Source: Sipunculus nudus (Eukaryota; Annelida; Sipuncula; Golfingiida; Sipunculidae). Taken from it: a DNA stretch of 64,000 nucleotides. The notes under the pieces were generated by a model, which was given only the letters and a program-made list of their open reading frames with translations, was not told the DNA's origin and ran no database searches. The stretch lies in the NCBI GenBank assembly GCA_026874595.1, contig CM049306.1:103861142-103925141 (forward strand), read 5' to 3'. Position 1 is the first letter of the stretch, and every line of letters starts with the position of its first letter. This document shows, in pieces, positions 24,691 through 37,261 of this stretch. Made by a program: the position numbers and the translations under genes.

Positions 24691-25619
24691 AAGAGACATC
24701 TAGGTGAAAGAAAATTAGGGTCAAGAAAATTCTCCAGGGGGAGGGGAGCTATATACCCCTATTGGCCCTTGGATTCATGGACTATATCCGGTCATGCACC
24801 CATGCAGTCTGAAAAAAAAGTCGCTATGTGGAAACAGACTTGGTGTAAAAATACAAGTTTACAGTACAAATATATTAATTTTCAGTTGAGTTAGAATTAA
24901 TATTTTATTTTTTAAAGATATATTCAACTCCCATTACGTGAGTATTTTTATTAATTGTAACTTATTTTTCTTCACGGACATATACTAATGCCAGATATGG
25001 ATGTAATAGTGAGAGAGCAAACGAGACGAGATCGGACGGGATCGGGCAGGTCTGAGAATCCTGTCTAGTCCGCCACAGATTTTCATGGTCTGGTCCGAAC
25101 ACGTTTTCCCTGGTACTCAAACATGCTTTCCGCCAGCAAATTAAGAATCAAAACAAAGGAAACTATACTGTACTATTTTATTTTTGCATTATTTGGCAGG
25201 AAAGGAGACTATAGTGTGACTCAATTAATGAAACATCAGTTCATGATATAATAGAATGTCGAAATTTCACAAGCGGCCATAAATACATTTTTAAAGATTA
25301 TATTTGCTGTTATTTATAATAAAAGATTGACTAAACATGTTCACTCCTTATCGGATCTCCGTCTAATTTTCCATCGGAATTAACCCTTAATTAATCAGTA
25401 AGTCTCACAAAAGTATACAGGAACACATGAATTGGTCACAGGTGAATTTGTGATGTGTGATCATATAGATGCAACCTTAATTATATAATTATATGCATCC
25501 AACTTGTATATTTAAACCTATATGTAATAGGTCCGATTTTGTAAATATTATCTCTGTCTGCAAAACCAACCCACTAAATTCTGAGAGAAATCACGATTCT
25601 TTTATTCATTCGCATAACG
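24691..25619. other. AT-rich intergenic sequence
   Basis: Nothing supported. Small ORFs here lack codon bias or motifs. Confidence 0.5.
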
Positions 25620-26123
25620 GTAAAGGGGCCCAATCACCAATAGAGCATGTTGCATTGACACAAAAAAATAGCTTCTTTCCTTTAAGATAAATTTGTACCT
25701 GCCAAAATATTGCCCTGATACCGTTTGCGTACTCCTGTGAAAGAGTGTTAAAAACAGTGGACCGGGCGCGATGTCAGGTGTCAACATAAACACTGCGTGT
25801 ATTGACCGGTCACAACGGATGTCAATCATGAAATGACTTGATTGACTTCGCCCAAAAATGTTATACATGTTCCCGCTGGCTGAAACATCGTGTCTTGCGG
25901 CTCACAATCGGACCTCCGATCACGTGGCCTTTTTGTGGTAAACAGACCGTCTGGACTGTGTTTACCAACACTCAGAGTCATAACAAGGTCTTAAACAGCC
26001 GTGTAAGAGGTACTGAGACAGTGTGCTCGGATAGTTTTGCTGGGAAACTTCTGTATAAAGCAATACTGAACTAATAGTGTAAAAGGATAGGCATAATATT
26101 AATCCTGATTATGTCCCATTTAA
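25620..26123 (-). mobile_element. MITE-like element, copy A (inverted relative to 29999-30516)
   Basis: The reverse complement aligns by eye along its length with 29999-30516. Shared phrases are TACCTGCCAAAATATTGCCC / GGCAATATTTTGGCAAGTAC, ACATGTTCCCGCTGGCTGAA and GTTAAAAAC. Ends are of the TTAAA(G)GGGACATA type. No ORF was recognised. Confidence 0.65.
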
Positions 26124-27220
26124 AAGGAGCCTATTGTAATGTTGCATCTATTCCAATGATTTATTCTGACATGCATGCAGGGAATTGTTAATGCTTTTTC
26201 AAGGCCTTTTATTGTATATATTACACTTACAGACTGGTACATCCTTGGGACACGCGCTAGAGGATCTGGCAACATAAAACCAAGATCAAGATAACCAAAC
26301 CATTTATTATCTTGATCCTGTTTCACTACATGTGGTTGAATATGAGGCCATTTACTGTTAGGCACAGAAATATTCAACATATTCAATTTATTAAAGGATA
26401 TAACTGCATGCATGGCGTTGTGCTATTCTCGGTAGCAATTCACACCTAAGCACCTCTTTCTCACTGATTAATACATGGTTTCCGTTGAATGCACGTGCAT
26501 CTTGAATATATTTATCCATTCTATGAGGTAAGTGGCGATACAGAATTTCTTTTATTTTCTTTGTATTGTAGTTTTAATTGTTATATTAAACTAATAAATA
26601 GCAGTGTAGTTTCAATTCGACCTACAAATAATACTTTCACTTACATTTACATTTGCAAACAAATACTAAAATATCAAACTGTATACTGTTTTCCTCTATG
26701 CTAGAACTTTAAAAAGTTACCCTTAACGACAACTTCAGCCAAACGCCGTCAACCGTTGATGCATTGTTAACTGAACATATCAGCAACAGAACATATTGGT
26801 TTTTGAACATATCGGTTTTGTGGAAATATCACGTTTTTTTCCAATTTATTCCTACAGTGGATGAATGCCAGACCTTTTAAAGAACATAATTTTTTATGTT
26901 ACATGTATTGGTTAAGCAACACAATGTGATATTCTATATACACTGAATTACTCATTGTCAAAACTCAGATTCGTTCAGTATGTATATAATTATTAGCACC
27001 TCACTACATTTTATTAATTGTAATCGTAAATTTCAAAATATCCCCATTGATATGTATTTCAGGAAATCAAGGTATGTAACATTTTTGTTGTACTTCTAAA
27101 AGATAATACAATCATTTAAATGCAACATGTTTTATTTTGTTTTGTGTGATGCTGATACCTTTGGTGTGTGCTCTGCATGGTCATGTGTTGTAGATAACTA
27201 TAGGGTCCTATATTAACTAA
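26124..27220. other. AT-rich intergenic sequence
   Basis: Nothing recognised. Confidence 0.5.
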
Positions 27221-27480
27221 ACCTTGCGTCAACTATAACATAAGTAACTTGTGCTATATATAATACAACACTGTGTTATCGTTGAGACAAGTTTTATACT
27301 AATAAAAACACAGATTGTGTTACATTTAACAAAAGCAACTTGTGTTTAATTTTACCCCGTCTTGTGTTTGACACAAGTTCTTGTGCTGTTTAAACACAAG
27401 TTGACGATGTTTATATAAGACAAAAGCACTTCTGTTTAAGAAAAACAAGTTTGTGTTATGTTTAACACAAGGGGATTTAG
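27221..27480. repeat. ACACAAG/CTTGTGT inverted-word cluster
   Basis: The heptamer ACACAAG and its complement recur in both orientations at irregular spacing (for example TTGACACAAGTTCTTGTG at 27367, and AAACACAAGTTGAC). Such mirrored subterminal words are typical of transposase-binding ends of DNA transposons. The opposite end was not found. Confidence 0.45.
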
Positions 27481-27707
27481 AGTGTACAGAATTTTTTATA
27501 ATTTCCTTGGATGGACCATCAGAACCACTGTGTATACTTAATAAGCTTAAGTTTATGCATGGATTAGAAATTGGTGAACCTACCTCATATGGTTATACCT
27601 CCTGTAGTGTCCAGGCAGATGCCGAGTTCTTAGTGATTAATGAGTTAGTAGATATTGAAAAAATGTTGATCTATCAACATTCCTTTGAGCCCTTTTTAAA
27701 TAATTAA
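27453..27707 (+). CDS. Unassigned ORF fragment, possibly a transposon-encoded C-terminus
   Basis: An 84-codon plus-strand frame starts inside the ACACAAG cluster. The protein-like stretch (ECTEFFIISLDGPSEPLCIL ... FLVINELVDIEKMLIYQ) ends at a stop at 27707. A run of acidic and hydrophobic residues ending near a LVDIExxLIYQ pattern recalls uncharacterised ORFs carried by invertebrate DNA transposons, but I cannot name a family. It may equally be chance. Confidence 0.22.
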   Translation: MLCLTQGDLECTEFFIISLDGPSEPLCILNKLKFMHGLEIGEPTSYGYTSCSVQADAEFLVINELVDIEKMLIYQHSFEPFLNN

Positions 27708-28199
27708 TCTGAATTGAGATCAAAAATAACTCATGAATAACTCATTCTGAAAAATGTGTGGGAATTTAAATTTAATTTGAAGTTGACTGCTTCAATTATA
27801 TTAATGAACATTTGATTTTCCTTCATGTAGACCAGGGGTATGTTAAGAGCGGCCGCGACAGCCCCCCCCCCCCCCCCCCTTAAAATCTGTTCAGCAATTT
27901 TAAAGGGCCTCCAGTTTCGTAAATTGTCAGGGCGTGCCTAAGCCTTTTGCAAAATAATCTCACACAGTTTCATTTGTAAGTCCCAGGCCATAGTTGAAAC
28001 TATTTCAATTAAGTAACCGAATATAGGATGACACCATCTATTGGCCTCTTGGAAGCTGCTGCTCATGCGTAGGTCATAAGGTGTTATGCTATGCATGGGG
28101 CAAGGCAGTCCTATATAGGGCGAAAGAAATCCGCTTCTCGTTTGTCATTTGAGAAGCATGTACACAGAATGATTTATCAAAATTGAGTGGCCTAGATTA
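27708..28199. other. AT-rich intergenic sequence with a C homopolymer
   Basis: A C tract lies at 27863-27879. No gene was recognised. Confidence 0.5.
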
Positions 28200-28700
28200 A
28201 AGGACTCGTACCGTACCGTACTCGTTTCCTATAGGGCCCAATGAAATGTTTGAAAATTTTGAAGTCTCGTTTGATTTTATTTTAGCATAGGGATTTCCAA
28301 TAAGGCCCAAGAAAAAGCTCAAAAATGATTAAGTCACGTGTTTTACGAAACGTAAATATAGTCTCTAAAAGCGAGTGATCCGAAGGGGCCAGGGCTCGTC
28401 AGGAGTTTCCTACGTGAAGAACACCAGTAAGTACTTGAAATGAGAAAATCTGTTTTAGCTTTTATGTTTACTTGCAGCTACATAGCTGTAATCAGGAAGT
28501 TTTAAAGGGGCCCGGCTGAGACTTTGTCTCCTACATATAGGGCCCAGTTAAATTCTTGTTAATATGAAACTTTGTTTTTTCTCTTTTGTTTTAGCTTATA
28601 GTTTTAATCAGAAATGGTCGGAAAGTCCTATGGGGACTAGGGCCCAAAATTTTCAAATAGCACAAGAACAGGCTTGACGATGAGGTATCAAATTATTTAA
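28200..28700 (+). repeat. Degenerate repeat built on (TA)TAGGGCCCA
   Basis: Three or four diverged units share CCTATAGGGCCCAATGAAAT / ACATATAGGGCCCAGTTAAA, GAAACTTTGTTTT or AGTCTCG, and TTTTAGC. Spacing is roughly 100-190 bp. Non-coding. Confidence 0.45.
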
Positions 28701-29241
28701 GTCTCGGATTTGTTTTTTTATAGCATTAGCTAGTTTATATATTGGTTTTAACCCGTTGGGTCCAAAGGGTAATTAATACCCATAAGAATGCATGGAAATG
28801 TAGAAATTCCTGAGTGATGGTACACAGTGGTTACGGCATAACAGAATGGTATATCTTATATTTAGAACAACAGATCAGTGCATGGAAGAAATTAACCAAA
28901 ATTAATATTTATTTGCATTCATTTTGTATGGTCCGGAGGGCCATGGAAAGCACAGTCTTTCATTCCGGAAGTACATGCTGTTTGTTTTCAATTTATTCTT
29001 TTACTCGGTTTTTAGTATATAGAGAAGGTATAAAATGTAGTTTAGTTGCTTTGGTTAAGTGTTCGTGAATAGAATTATACAAGAAACCAAATTTATTTTT
29101 TTATTCACACTGAATATAAAACAATTAAGTGGAGAGGCTCCTTTCACTTTAATTTTTTAAAATTTATCTGGATGCTTTTCTTTGTGTGTGCGTGGGTGGG
29201 TGAAGGGGGTCGCTTTCATCTTGTTTAAAACTCCCGTGCTC

Positions 29242-29284
<43 letters not shown>

Positions 29285-29998
29285 GATGATCAACTTATCA
29301 TGAACCCATGCATATAGCTTCCTATTATTGTGACAAACCAGGTATGTATGCGCGTATCACATATTCAAATTCATACGAGCAAATGTAGGTCTGGATTTAT
29401 TTATATTAAACGTTCTTATTATACACGGCGAATGTAGCTAAAAAATAAATAAAACTTTGGTAGTTCCTTCGATCTGTTTGGTGGAACATGATGCAAGCTG
29501 ATAGATGTAACCCTTGAGCTATTGTATATAAAAAAGAGAAAGATTTCACAGAATCACAGAAGTCCTCCATACGGCTTCCACAGATGATCTAACACCTGTC
29601 AAAGTATGTAACAATCTGACGCACCTGCACTCGCTTTGGCTGCGGCGGAACTATTTAAACTATTTTAACCCTTCTTATGTTCCTGTTAATAATTTTTTAT
29701 TCTTCCAAGTTTCAATTGGTTTTGTCGTTGCTGTGATAGTATTGTTGTTGATAGTATACATATAGGATGAGAGGCACAGATTGTCGTGCGGGTAACCTCT
29801 TTACAGGTTGCTTGCCTTTAGGTTATAGGGATGCCTGCAAAGACCTCCATATGATTTTATTGCTCAGTTCATCATGGTGGATAAAGTATAAACATCCGTT
29901 TAATACTTCTGTAAAACTGAATGGTTATTATAACGAATAAAATGCAGGGCCCGGAAACCTTTTGTACCCCCTCGAAAATTTTCTCTCGGAGGCCCTGC
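28701..29998. other. AT-rich intergenic sequence
   Basis: Contains a (TA)n tract at 29246-29282. The ORF at 28814-29068 shows no motif. No gene supported. Confidence 0.5.
29246..29282. repeat. (TA)n microsatellite
   Basis: Uninterrupted TA run. Confidence 0.96.
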
Positions 29999-30516
29999 TT
30001 AAAGGGACATACTTTGGAGCCATATTATGCCTATTTGTTCACACTATCATTTCAGTTTTGCTTTATACACAAGTTTACCAGCAAAACAATCCCAACATAC
30101 AGTTCCATTACCTAGCATACGACTGTTTAACACATTGTTATGGCTTTGCCTATTGGTAAACACAGTTCACGTGTGTCTGCCTACCATAACAAGGCCGCGT
30201 GACCGAAGGTTCGATTGTGAGCCGCAAGACGCGATGTTTCAGCCAGCGGGAACATGTATTACATGTTTTTTGGCCAGGTCATTCACAACATCTCCTGTCT
30301 GACACGTGTTGTGGCTCCGCGATGCACTCGGCCCTATGCGCTGTGTTTATTTTGATACCTGTGATCGCGCCCGTTCCACCGTTTTTAACACTCGTTTATA
30401 AAAGTAAGCAAACGGTTTCAAGGCAATATTTTGGCAAGTACAGATTTATTTTAAAGGGAATAAGCTAAGTTTCGTGTTAATTCAACTTGCTTTATAGGTG
30501 ATATGTCCCCTTTTAA
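29999..30516 (+). mobile_element. MITE-like element, copy B, with TTAAAGGGGACATA-type TIRs
   Basis: The left end TTAAAGGGACATA and the right end TATGTCCCCTTTTAA are inverted repeats. The body is the reverse complement of 25620-26123. Three overlapping short ORFs are not conserved between the two copies and are not credible. A GGTTCGATTG word at about 30208 resembles a tRNA B box, but no A box partner was found. Confidence 0.65.
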
Positions 30517-30810
30517 TTCTTATTCAAAGCGGCGACATATTATCTCAAGAAAACTGAATAAAATATATCATTTCTACTCAAACATCACTTTTCATGCACA
30601 ACACAATGCAGAACAGCATAAGAACAACCTGGGCAAACAATTCGTCACTAGTAGCTTAATTAGTTTTTGAGCCTGTTTACAGCCTGTATATATGTATTGA
30701 ATCAGAAGAATAGAATGTCCAGAAACAAAATTAGACTTCTTTACACGGTCTCAGAGAGGGTAAGTTTTTTTTTTTTTACCTGTTTTTAGGTAAAATTGAT
30801 ACATATAGTA

Positions 30811-33800
30811 GCATAAAATCCTGCGCATACCCTTGTATTCATGCAAGTTTTTTTATGTGCAACAGCTTTTTACAGTTGTAATTTTGAGCTTTAAATTATT
30901 GTAAATTGATACATTGTCAGTTTCAAGGAGTATATTTAAAATGATTATTTCATTATGGAAATTAATTATCATTACCCTTTTAATGGAACATTATAACAGC
31001 ACAGGCGCTCTGATTGCTATTGGTGTTTAATTTGTTCCTTTTCTTGGTCATTTCCTTATAATTATTACTTATCTGATATTTTCCTGGCGTTTTTCTCACT
31101 ATATGGTCCATCTCTTCATTATTTACTTAATATTTTAGATTGGCTGACAAGAAGCCCCCGTTGTTAGATCCGACAGCCATGGCATAGCAACCGAGGACGC
31201 ACTTTCTGATTGGCTGGTATGTCTACTACTGGAGTCATCAGATGGTGACACCACTGACGTAACAATGGTTCAGCCAATCACGCATGTACTCTAAATTTAG
31301 CCTGAGACCGATGTGCCATGGCTTTCGGTTCTGACAACGGGGGCTTCTTGCCAGCCTATCTCAAATATTAGGTAAATAATAAAGAGATGGACCATTTAAT
31401 GCGAAAAACGCGGGGAAAATGCCAGATAGAAAATGAACCAGAAAAGGAACAAATTTAACCTAAATCTATACTAATAGCAATTCAAGCGCCTGTGATAATA
31501 GTAATCTGGCCAAAATATCCTAGTCCAGAAAGTCCCATCTGAAATGTCTTTTCACCACAAGGAATTTGCTGCTGAATTGTCATGTTTAGAATTTCCAAAT
31601 TAAAAATTGAATCTTGTCACCTGTTAACTTTCAATTTAGCCAGTTCTGCCTTAGCCGTTTTTACCTCAGCTATTTTAACCTTAGCCATTTTAACCTTAGC
31701 CATTTTTACCTCAACCTTTTTTACCTCAGCAATTTCTACCTCAGCCAGTTTTAAATCAACAATTTTTACCTGGCTTTTTACCGTGGGCTTCATTGACAGT
31801 CACTGGTTTAGGAGGATCATCTTCTCTCTCTCACTAGCTGTCATTTTCACCTCCGTTTCTTATTTACCAGTGGTCGTCAACGGTCGTCGGCATTGGTTCC
31901 GTGGGCTCTTGTGTTTTCGCAAGCGAGGTATTCCTCCGCGGTCACGTGGTCTTCGCTATAGCGTGTCTCGTCGAAATCGTTCAAATGTTAAAACATGTCA
32001 CATTGTTTGTGACAATTAAAGCACAAAACCTATCCCTTTTATGTGGTCCACACCTAAATATAGCGTGTCTCGTTGAAATCGTTCAAATGCTGAAACATGT
32101 CATTTTGTTTGTGTGAAAGCATCAAATCGATCCCTTTACTGTGGTCAACACCCTGAGAGCCGTTTGCTATAGCAATATGATACAAACTGACTTAATAAGT
32201 GGGACATACCGACTCAATCAGTAGGTCCAGTCAAGTGGTTTAAATGGAAAGGAGTGCATACTGCCCGGTTTATTTCGGCCCGATGTTAGTTGCGAAATCT
32301 GATAAGAAACTCGCACCTAGGCGTATATAATATACACACACACACACACACATTGCTAAAATCCTGCGCACGCCCTTGTATTCATGCAAGTCTTTTACGT
32401 GTAACAGCTTGTTACAGATGTAATTTTGAGCTGAAATTAAATTGTTGTAAATTGATACATTATCAGTTTCAAAAAGTATATTTAAAATGATTAATTCATT
32501 ATGGAAATTAATTATAATTACCCTTTTTTTGGAACATTATATTAGTAATCTGGCCAAAATATCCTAGTCCAGAAAGTCCCATCTGAAATGTCTGTCTACC
32601 ACATGCTATTTGCCGCTGAATTGGCATGTTTTGAATTTCCAAATTAAAAATTTAATCTTGTCACCTGTTAATTTTCAATTTAGCAAATTCTGCCTTAGCC
32701 GTTTTTACCTCGGCCATTTTAACCTCAGCCATTTTTACCTCAACCATTTTTACCTCAGCAATTTCTACCTCAGCCAGTTTTAAATCAGCAATTTTTACCT
32801 GGCTTTTTACCGTGGGCTTCATTGACAGTCACTGGTTTAGGAGGATCATCTTCTCTCTCTCACTAGCTGTCATTTTCACCTCCGTTTCTTATGCACCAGT
32901 GGTCGTCAACGGTCGTCGGCATTGGTTCCGTGGGCTCTTGTGTTTTCGCATGCGAAGTATTCCTCCGCGGTCACGTGGTCTTCGCTATAGCGTGTCTCGT
33001 CGAAATCGTTCAAATGTTAAAACATGTCACATTGTTTGTGACAATTTAAGCACAAAACCTATCCCTTTTATGTGGTCCACACCTGAATATAGCGTGTCTC
33101 GTCGAAATCGTTCAAATGCTGAAATATGTCATTTTGTTTGTGTCAAAGCATCAAATCTATCCCTTTACTGCATGTGGTCAACGCCCTGAGAGCCGTTTGC
33201 TATAGCATTATGATGCAAACTGACTTAATAAGTGGGACATACCGACTCAATCAGTGGGTCCAGTCAAATGGTTTTAATGGAAAGGAGTGCATATTGCCCG
33301 GTTTATTTCGGCCCGATGTTACTTGCGAAATCTGATAAGAAACTTGCATCTAGGCGTATATAATATATATATACACACACACACACCCATTGCTAAAATC
33401 CTGCGCACGCCCTTGTATTCATGTAAGTTTTTTATGTGTAACAGCTTGTTACAGATGTAATTTTTTCAGCTTTAAATTGTTGTAAATTGATACATTATCA
33501 GTTTCAAGAAGAATATTTAAAATGATTAATTCATTATGGAAATTAATTATCATTACCCTTTTTTTATTAGTAATCTGGCCAAAATATCCTAGTCCAGAAA
33601 GTCCCATCTGAAATGTCCGTCTACCACACGCAATTTGCTGCTGAATTGGCATGTTTTGAATTTCCAAATTAAAAATTTACTCTTGTCACCTGTTAATTTT
33701 CAATTTAGCAAATTTTGCCTTAGCCATTTTTACCTCAGACATTTTAACCTTAGCCATTTTTACCTCAACCATTTTTACCTCAGCAATTTCTTCCTCAACC

Positions 33801-34213
33801 GGTTTTAAATCAGAAAGTTTTACCTGGTTTCCTGGCTTTTACCGAGGGGCATTGACAGTCACTTGTTTAGGAGGATCATCTTCTCTCTCTCACTAGCTGT
33901 CATTGTCACCTCCGTTTTTTATTTACCAGTGGTCGTTAGCGTCACACTGTTTTTGACAAAGCACCAAACCTATCCCTTTACTGTGGTTCGCACCTAAATT
34001 TAGCGTGTCTCGTCGAAATCGTTCAAATATGTGGTCCACACCCAGAGAGCTGTTTGTTATAGCAATATGATGCAAACTGACTGAGTGGGACATACCGACT
34101 CAGTTAGTGGGTCCAGTCAAGAAGTTAATGGAAAGGAGTGCATACTAGTACTGCCCGGTTTATTTCGGCCCGATGTAACTTGCAAAATCTGATCAAAAAC
34201 TCGCACCTAGGCG

Positions 34214-34230
<17 letters not shown>
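30811..34230 (+). repeat. Three direct copies of a unit of about 1.04 kb
   Basis: Units begin at about 30811, 32354 and 33388 with AAAATCCTGCGCA(C/T). Each runs through TCTGGCCAAAATATCCTAGT, an internal 15-bp minisatellite (TTTTACCTCAGCCA), a CTGGTTTAGGAGGATCATCT block and GCCCGATGTTA, and ends in a TA/CA tract. Unit 1 carries an extra 495-bp MITE and unit 3 has deletions. Plus-strand ORFs of 145 and 125 codons in units 1 and 2 share sequence only because of the duplication and contain the 15-bp repeat as LAIFTSA-like pentads. On the minus strand the same repeat reads as (E)VKMA pentads. Confidence 0.85.
31000..31494. mobile_element. MITE with CACAGGCGCT TIRs and 7-bp target duplication
   Basis: Long inverted arms run from CACAGGCGCTCTGATTGCTA at the left to the reverse complement of CACAGGCGCTTGAATTGCTA at the right. 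The arms extend over about 200 bp each (GGTCCATCTCTT and GACAAGAAGCCCCCGTTGT occur mirrored). Flanks are ATAACAG (30993-30999) and ATAATAG (31495-31501). The uninserted sequence, CATTATATTAGTAATC, survives in the second tandem unit at about 32536. The interior lacks an ORF. Confidence 0.88.

Positions 34231-34272
<42 letters not shown>
34214..34272. repeat. (TA)n microsatellite
   Basis: A TA run with one C interruption at 34224, ending the third 1-kb unit. Confidence 0.95.
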
Positions 34273-34274
<2 letters not shown>

Positions 34275-34429
34275 GCGGATTCCAGGTCAATATAGACAAT
34301 GTTTACATATATATATATGTTCCAACACAATAAAAAAATAATATACTAGTATATCTAATCTGAGAACTACCACTCACAACATCTGAACAGGTCACAGCGT
34401 CTTAACAGATCACAACACCTCGATTCAGT

Positions 34430-35290
34430 GGCGTATACCTAAGGGGGGCGGCAGGGGCGGTCCGCCCCGGGCGGCACATTCTGGGGGAGGCATTTCGGGG
34501 AATTAGTATAACGAGTGGCACAAGGAGTTCCACAAAAAGTACAAATTCGATCTTTTTTGTGCCATGTTCAAGTATTCCAGGGATTAAAAACTGGACAGAG
34601 GAACCTACCAAATGATTAGCGAACAATTTGCACATTTTTGGATGGGGGGGGGGCGAATTTCTGGGAATTAGTATAATGAGTGGCACAAGGAGTTCCACAA
34701 AAAGTACAAATTCGATCTTTTTGTGCCATGTTCAAGTATTCCAGGGATTAAAAACTGGAGAGAGGAACCTACCAAATGAATAGCGAACAATTTGCACATT
34801 TTTGGATGGGGGGGGGGGGGGGGGGGGGGGAGGCGTTATTTCTGGGATTTAGTTTAATCAGTGGCATAAGTTCCACAAAAGTACAAATTTGACCTTTTTG
34901 TCCAATATTCAAGTATTCCCGGGATTATAAACTTTGAACCTACCAAATGATTAGCGAACGATTTGCACATTTTTAGGGGCGGTATTTCTGGGATTTAGTT
35001 TAATCAGTCGCACGAGTTCCACAAAAAGTACAAATTTGGCCTTTTTGTCCCATGTTCAAGTATTCCAGGGATTATAAACTGGACAGTAGAACCTACAGAA
35101 TGATTAGCGAACGAATTGTACATTTGTTGGGGCGGCATTTCTGCTATTTAGTATAATCAGTGGCAGAAGGGGTTCCTCAAAAAGTTCAAATTTGGCCTTT
35201 TTGTCCCTTTTCAAGAATTTCAGAGATTAAACATTTGGCGGTGGAACCAACAAAATTATTTGCGGACGATCTCTATAGAGGAAAGAAATA
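34430..35290 (+). repeat. Tandem array of a unit of about 170-180 bp, about five copies
   Basis: Each unit contains GCACAAGGAGTTCCACAAAA, AGTACAAATT(C/T), CATGTTCAAGTATTCCAGGG, ATTAGCGAACAATTTGCACA and a G-rich segment. That segment expands to a homopolymer of about 25 G at 34806-34830. Later units are more diverged. Non-coding. Confidence 0.85.
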
Positions 35291-35301
35291 CATATCTGTA
35301 G

Positions 35302-35643
35302 TTATTCTTTGTTAGATCTGTGGTCTTGCAATGTCAGAACGCCATCGATAAACTGACCAATCATGCAAAAAGCCTGCATTTCAGGGCGGTCGTCGTTTAC
35401 AGAAATCCCTAGCAGCATCTGATAATCACCAGGGAAAAATCCTGCCAGAAGACCAATGGCACCAGGTAGTGGGGGTGGGTTGTCTGTCGTACATATTGTG
35501 CGAAAAATATTTTGAAGAATTGTGTTGCTCTTTCCTTGGAAAGTATTAAGAATTTCCATTTTTGAACCCTTGAATACCCGAAATTCCAGGATATTTAAAC
35601 AGCATGAAACAACCTGAAATGCCCTTTTTCCATGATTCTTCAT
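35302..35643 (-). CDS. Unassigned ORF, possible terminal exon or relic
   Basis: A 113-codon minus frame. The last 60 residues look protein-like (PPPLPGAIGLLAGFFPGDYQ ... MIGQFIDGVLTLQDHRSNKE, stop TAA at 35302). They begin just after a possible acceptor (TGTACGACAG at about 35486). If real it would be a 3' terminal exon, but no upstream exon or family was recognised. It abuts a tandem repeat, so a transposon origin is also possible. Confidence 0.25.
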   Translation of the reverse strand: MKNHGKRAFQVVSCCLNILEFRVFKGSKMEILNTFQGKSNTILQNIFRTICTTDNPPPLPGAIGLLAGFFPGDYQMLLGISVNDDRPEMQAFCMIGQFIDGVLTLQDHRSNKE

Positions 35644-37261
35644 ACTCTAACATCAGTCTCGTTAAAATACAGACGTTTACACTATCGTGTATATAATGAG
35701 TACTACCTAAATGCCTGTGTCTTTTGATTAACCAATATGACCTGCATGATCTTTTATGTAACGTGAATAAAACCAATAAACACCCAGACCTATACAGAAA
35801 TTATTTTAACTTTGAAATATAATTCTATTATAACTGTCCGGCGGGATGAATCCCCCTGGCCGCTTAGCCACATTTTCAACATACGTATCAAGTATCAGTT
35901 TTAACTTTCAAAACTTAAATTAAAGATATATTTACCTGTACTGTTAATTCTGTTAACAGTTCCATTATCTACTACCTACAGACAATTGTTTTATATTGTG
36001 ACAAATCATTTGAAATTAAATCATATCATTACTTGAAATTTATTTAAATACTTTACTGAATAACAAATAGTCATAAGTTTATAAATAAAACCTCGCAAAG
36101 TGCATAATCACTATAATTCTAAAATAGTGACCTCTGACCTTATCAAATATGCATGGATTTTGCCAATATTCGAACTATGGCAAAGTAAGTAGCCTAGTTA
36201 TGGAGAGTTTCGTAAAAATTAAAAGCCCTGGCAAGTTATCGTTACGACACTACGTTAACTGACGGACAGATGGATGGACAGTGGGTAGGCCTATAGGGTA
36301 ATAAGGTCCATCAAAGACGGGCACATAAAACAAGATACAAAAAACATACAGTAGTCTCTCGTGCTTCTCTTCACCCTCTGCTCACTTTTTTACCCATAAT
36401 ATAAAGAATGAAATGAAATTACAGAATGTTTTGATGAATTGACCGGGTATTTTTAATACAGCAAGCCTGGGCTAAAGTTATTAACAATAAAAACTAAATT
36501 ACACTGTGCACTATTAGTTTTAATATCAACACCAACATTTATCCACCACATATACAAATATCTTTTTTATTTACAAGTTTAAAATGGGTACACTTTCAGA
36601 AACATACAGGTGAACCTCTGGCTTTCCTATGATACTAAATTTACCACAATTACGTATGGTCCATGTACATGTGCATGCATGAAATAAAAATATCCAAATA
36701 TATCAACTACTACAACACACTGGTACAATGTACTTTTGAAGCTAAGCTAAACCATACATTTAAAAAAAGTCCAACCAGAATAATCTCAGGTGTTGTGCAT
36801 GTAAATTTGATTTACAGGGCCTTCCACAAGACCTTTAGACCTCTTGACCATTTCACGGATTAAACGTCATATTCATAATTTTGTGAAGGGATCATGGGAG
36901 AACGAACTATATATTACGGTGAATTTTTAAATAACAAACACCATCATAATTAAAAGTGAAACAAATTTTTGTGACATACAGTATGATTACATCCTATCTG
37001 TATGCAAATTTAATACTATGTTCATTTGTCAAACATTTCATAAAGATGAATAAATAAACTTGAGTGTTTCCACAGCATTCCATTCAGAGCCCATTATTTC
37101 TCCAATCCTGTTTTGTGAGTCCACACAGAGAATGTGCTGACATGACTTAGCATAAAATCTGTAGGACTGCATAAATTCATATTACGCTCTCCACGCCCTG
37201 CAGCTTATTGCTTGGAACACACATTTGATAGTTGTGAGGAACAGAATGAGATCCAGTTGAG
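35644..37261. other. MEIG1 3' flank and probable 3' UTR
   Basis: AT-rich sequence downstream of the MEIG1 stop. A minus-strand AATAAA at 36566-36571 is one possible polyadenylation signal, about 690 bp from the stop. This is weakly supported. A GGACAGATGGATGGAC run lies at about 36260. Confidence 0.4.
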
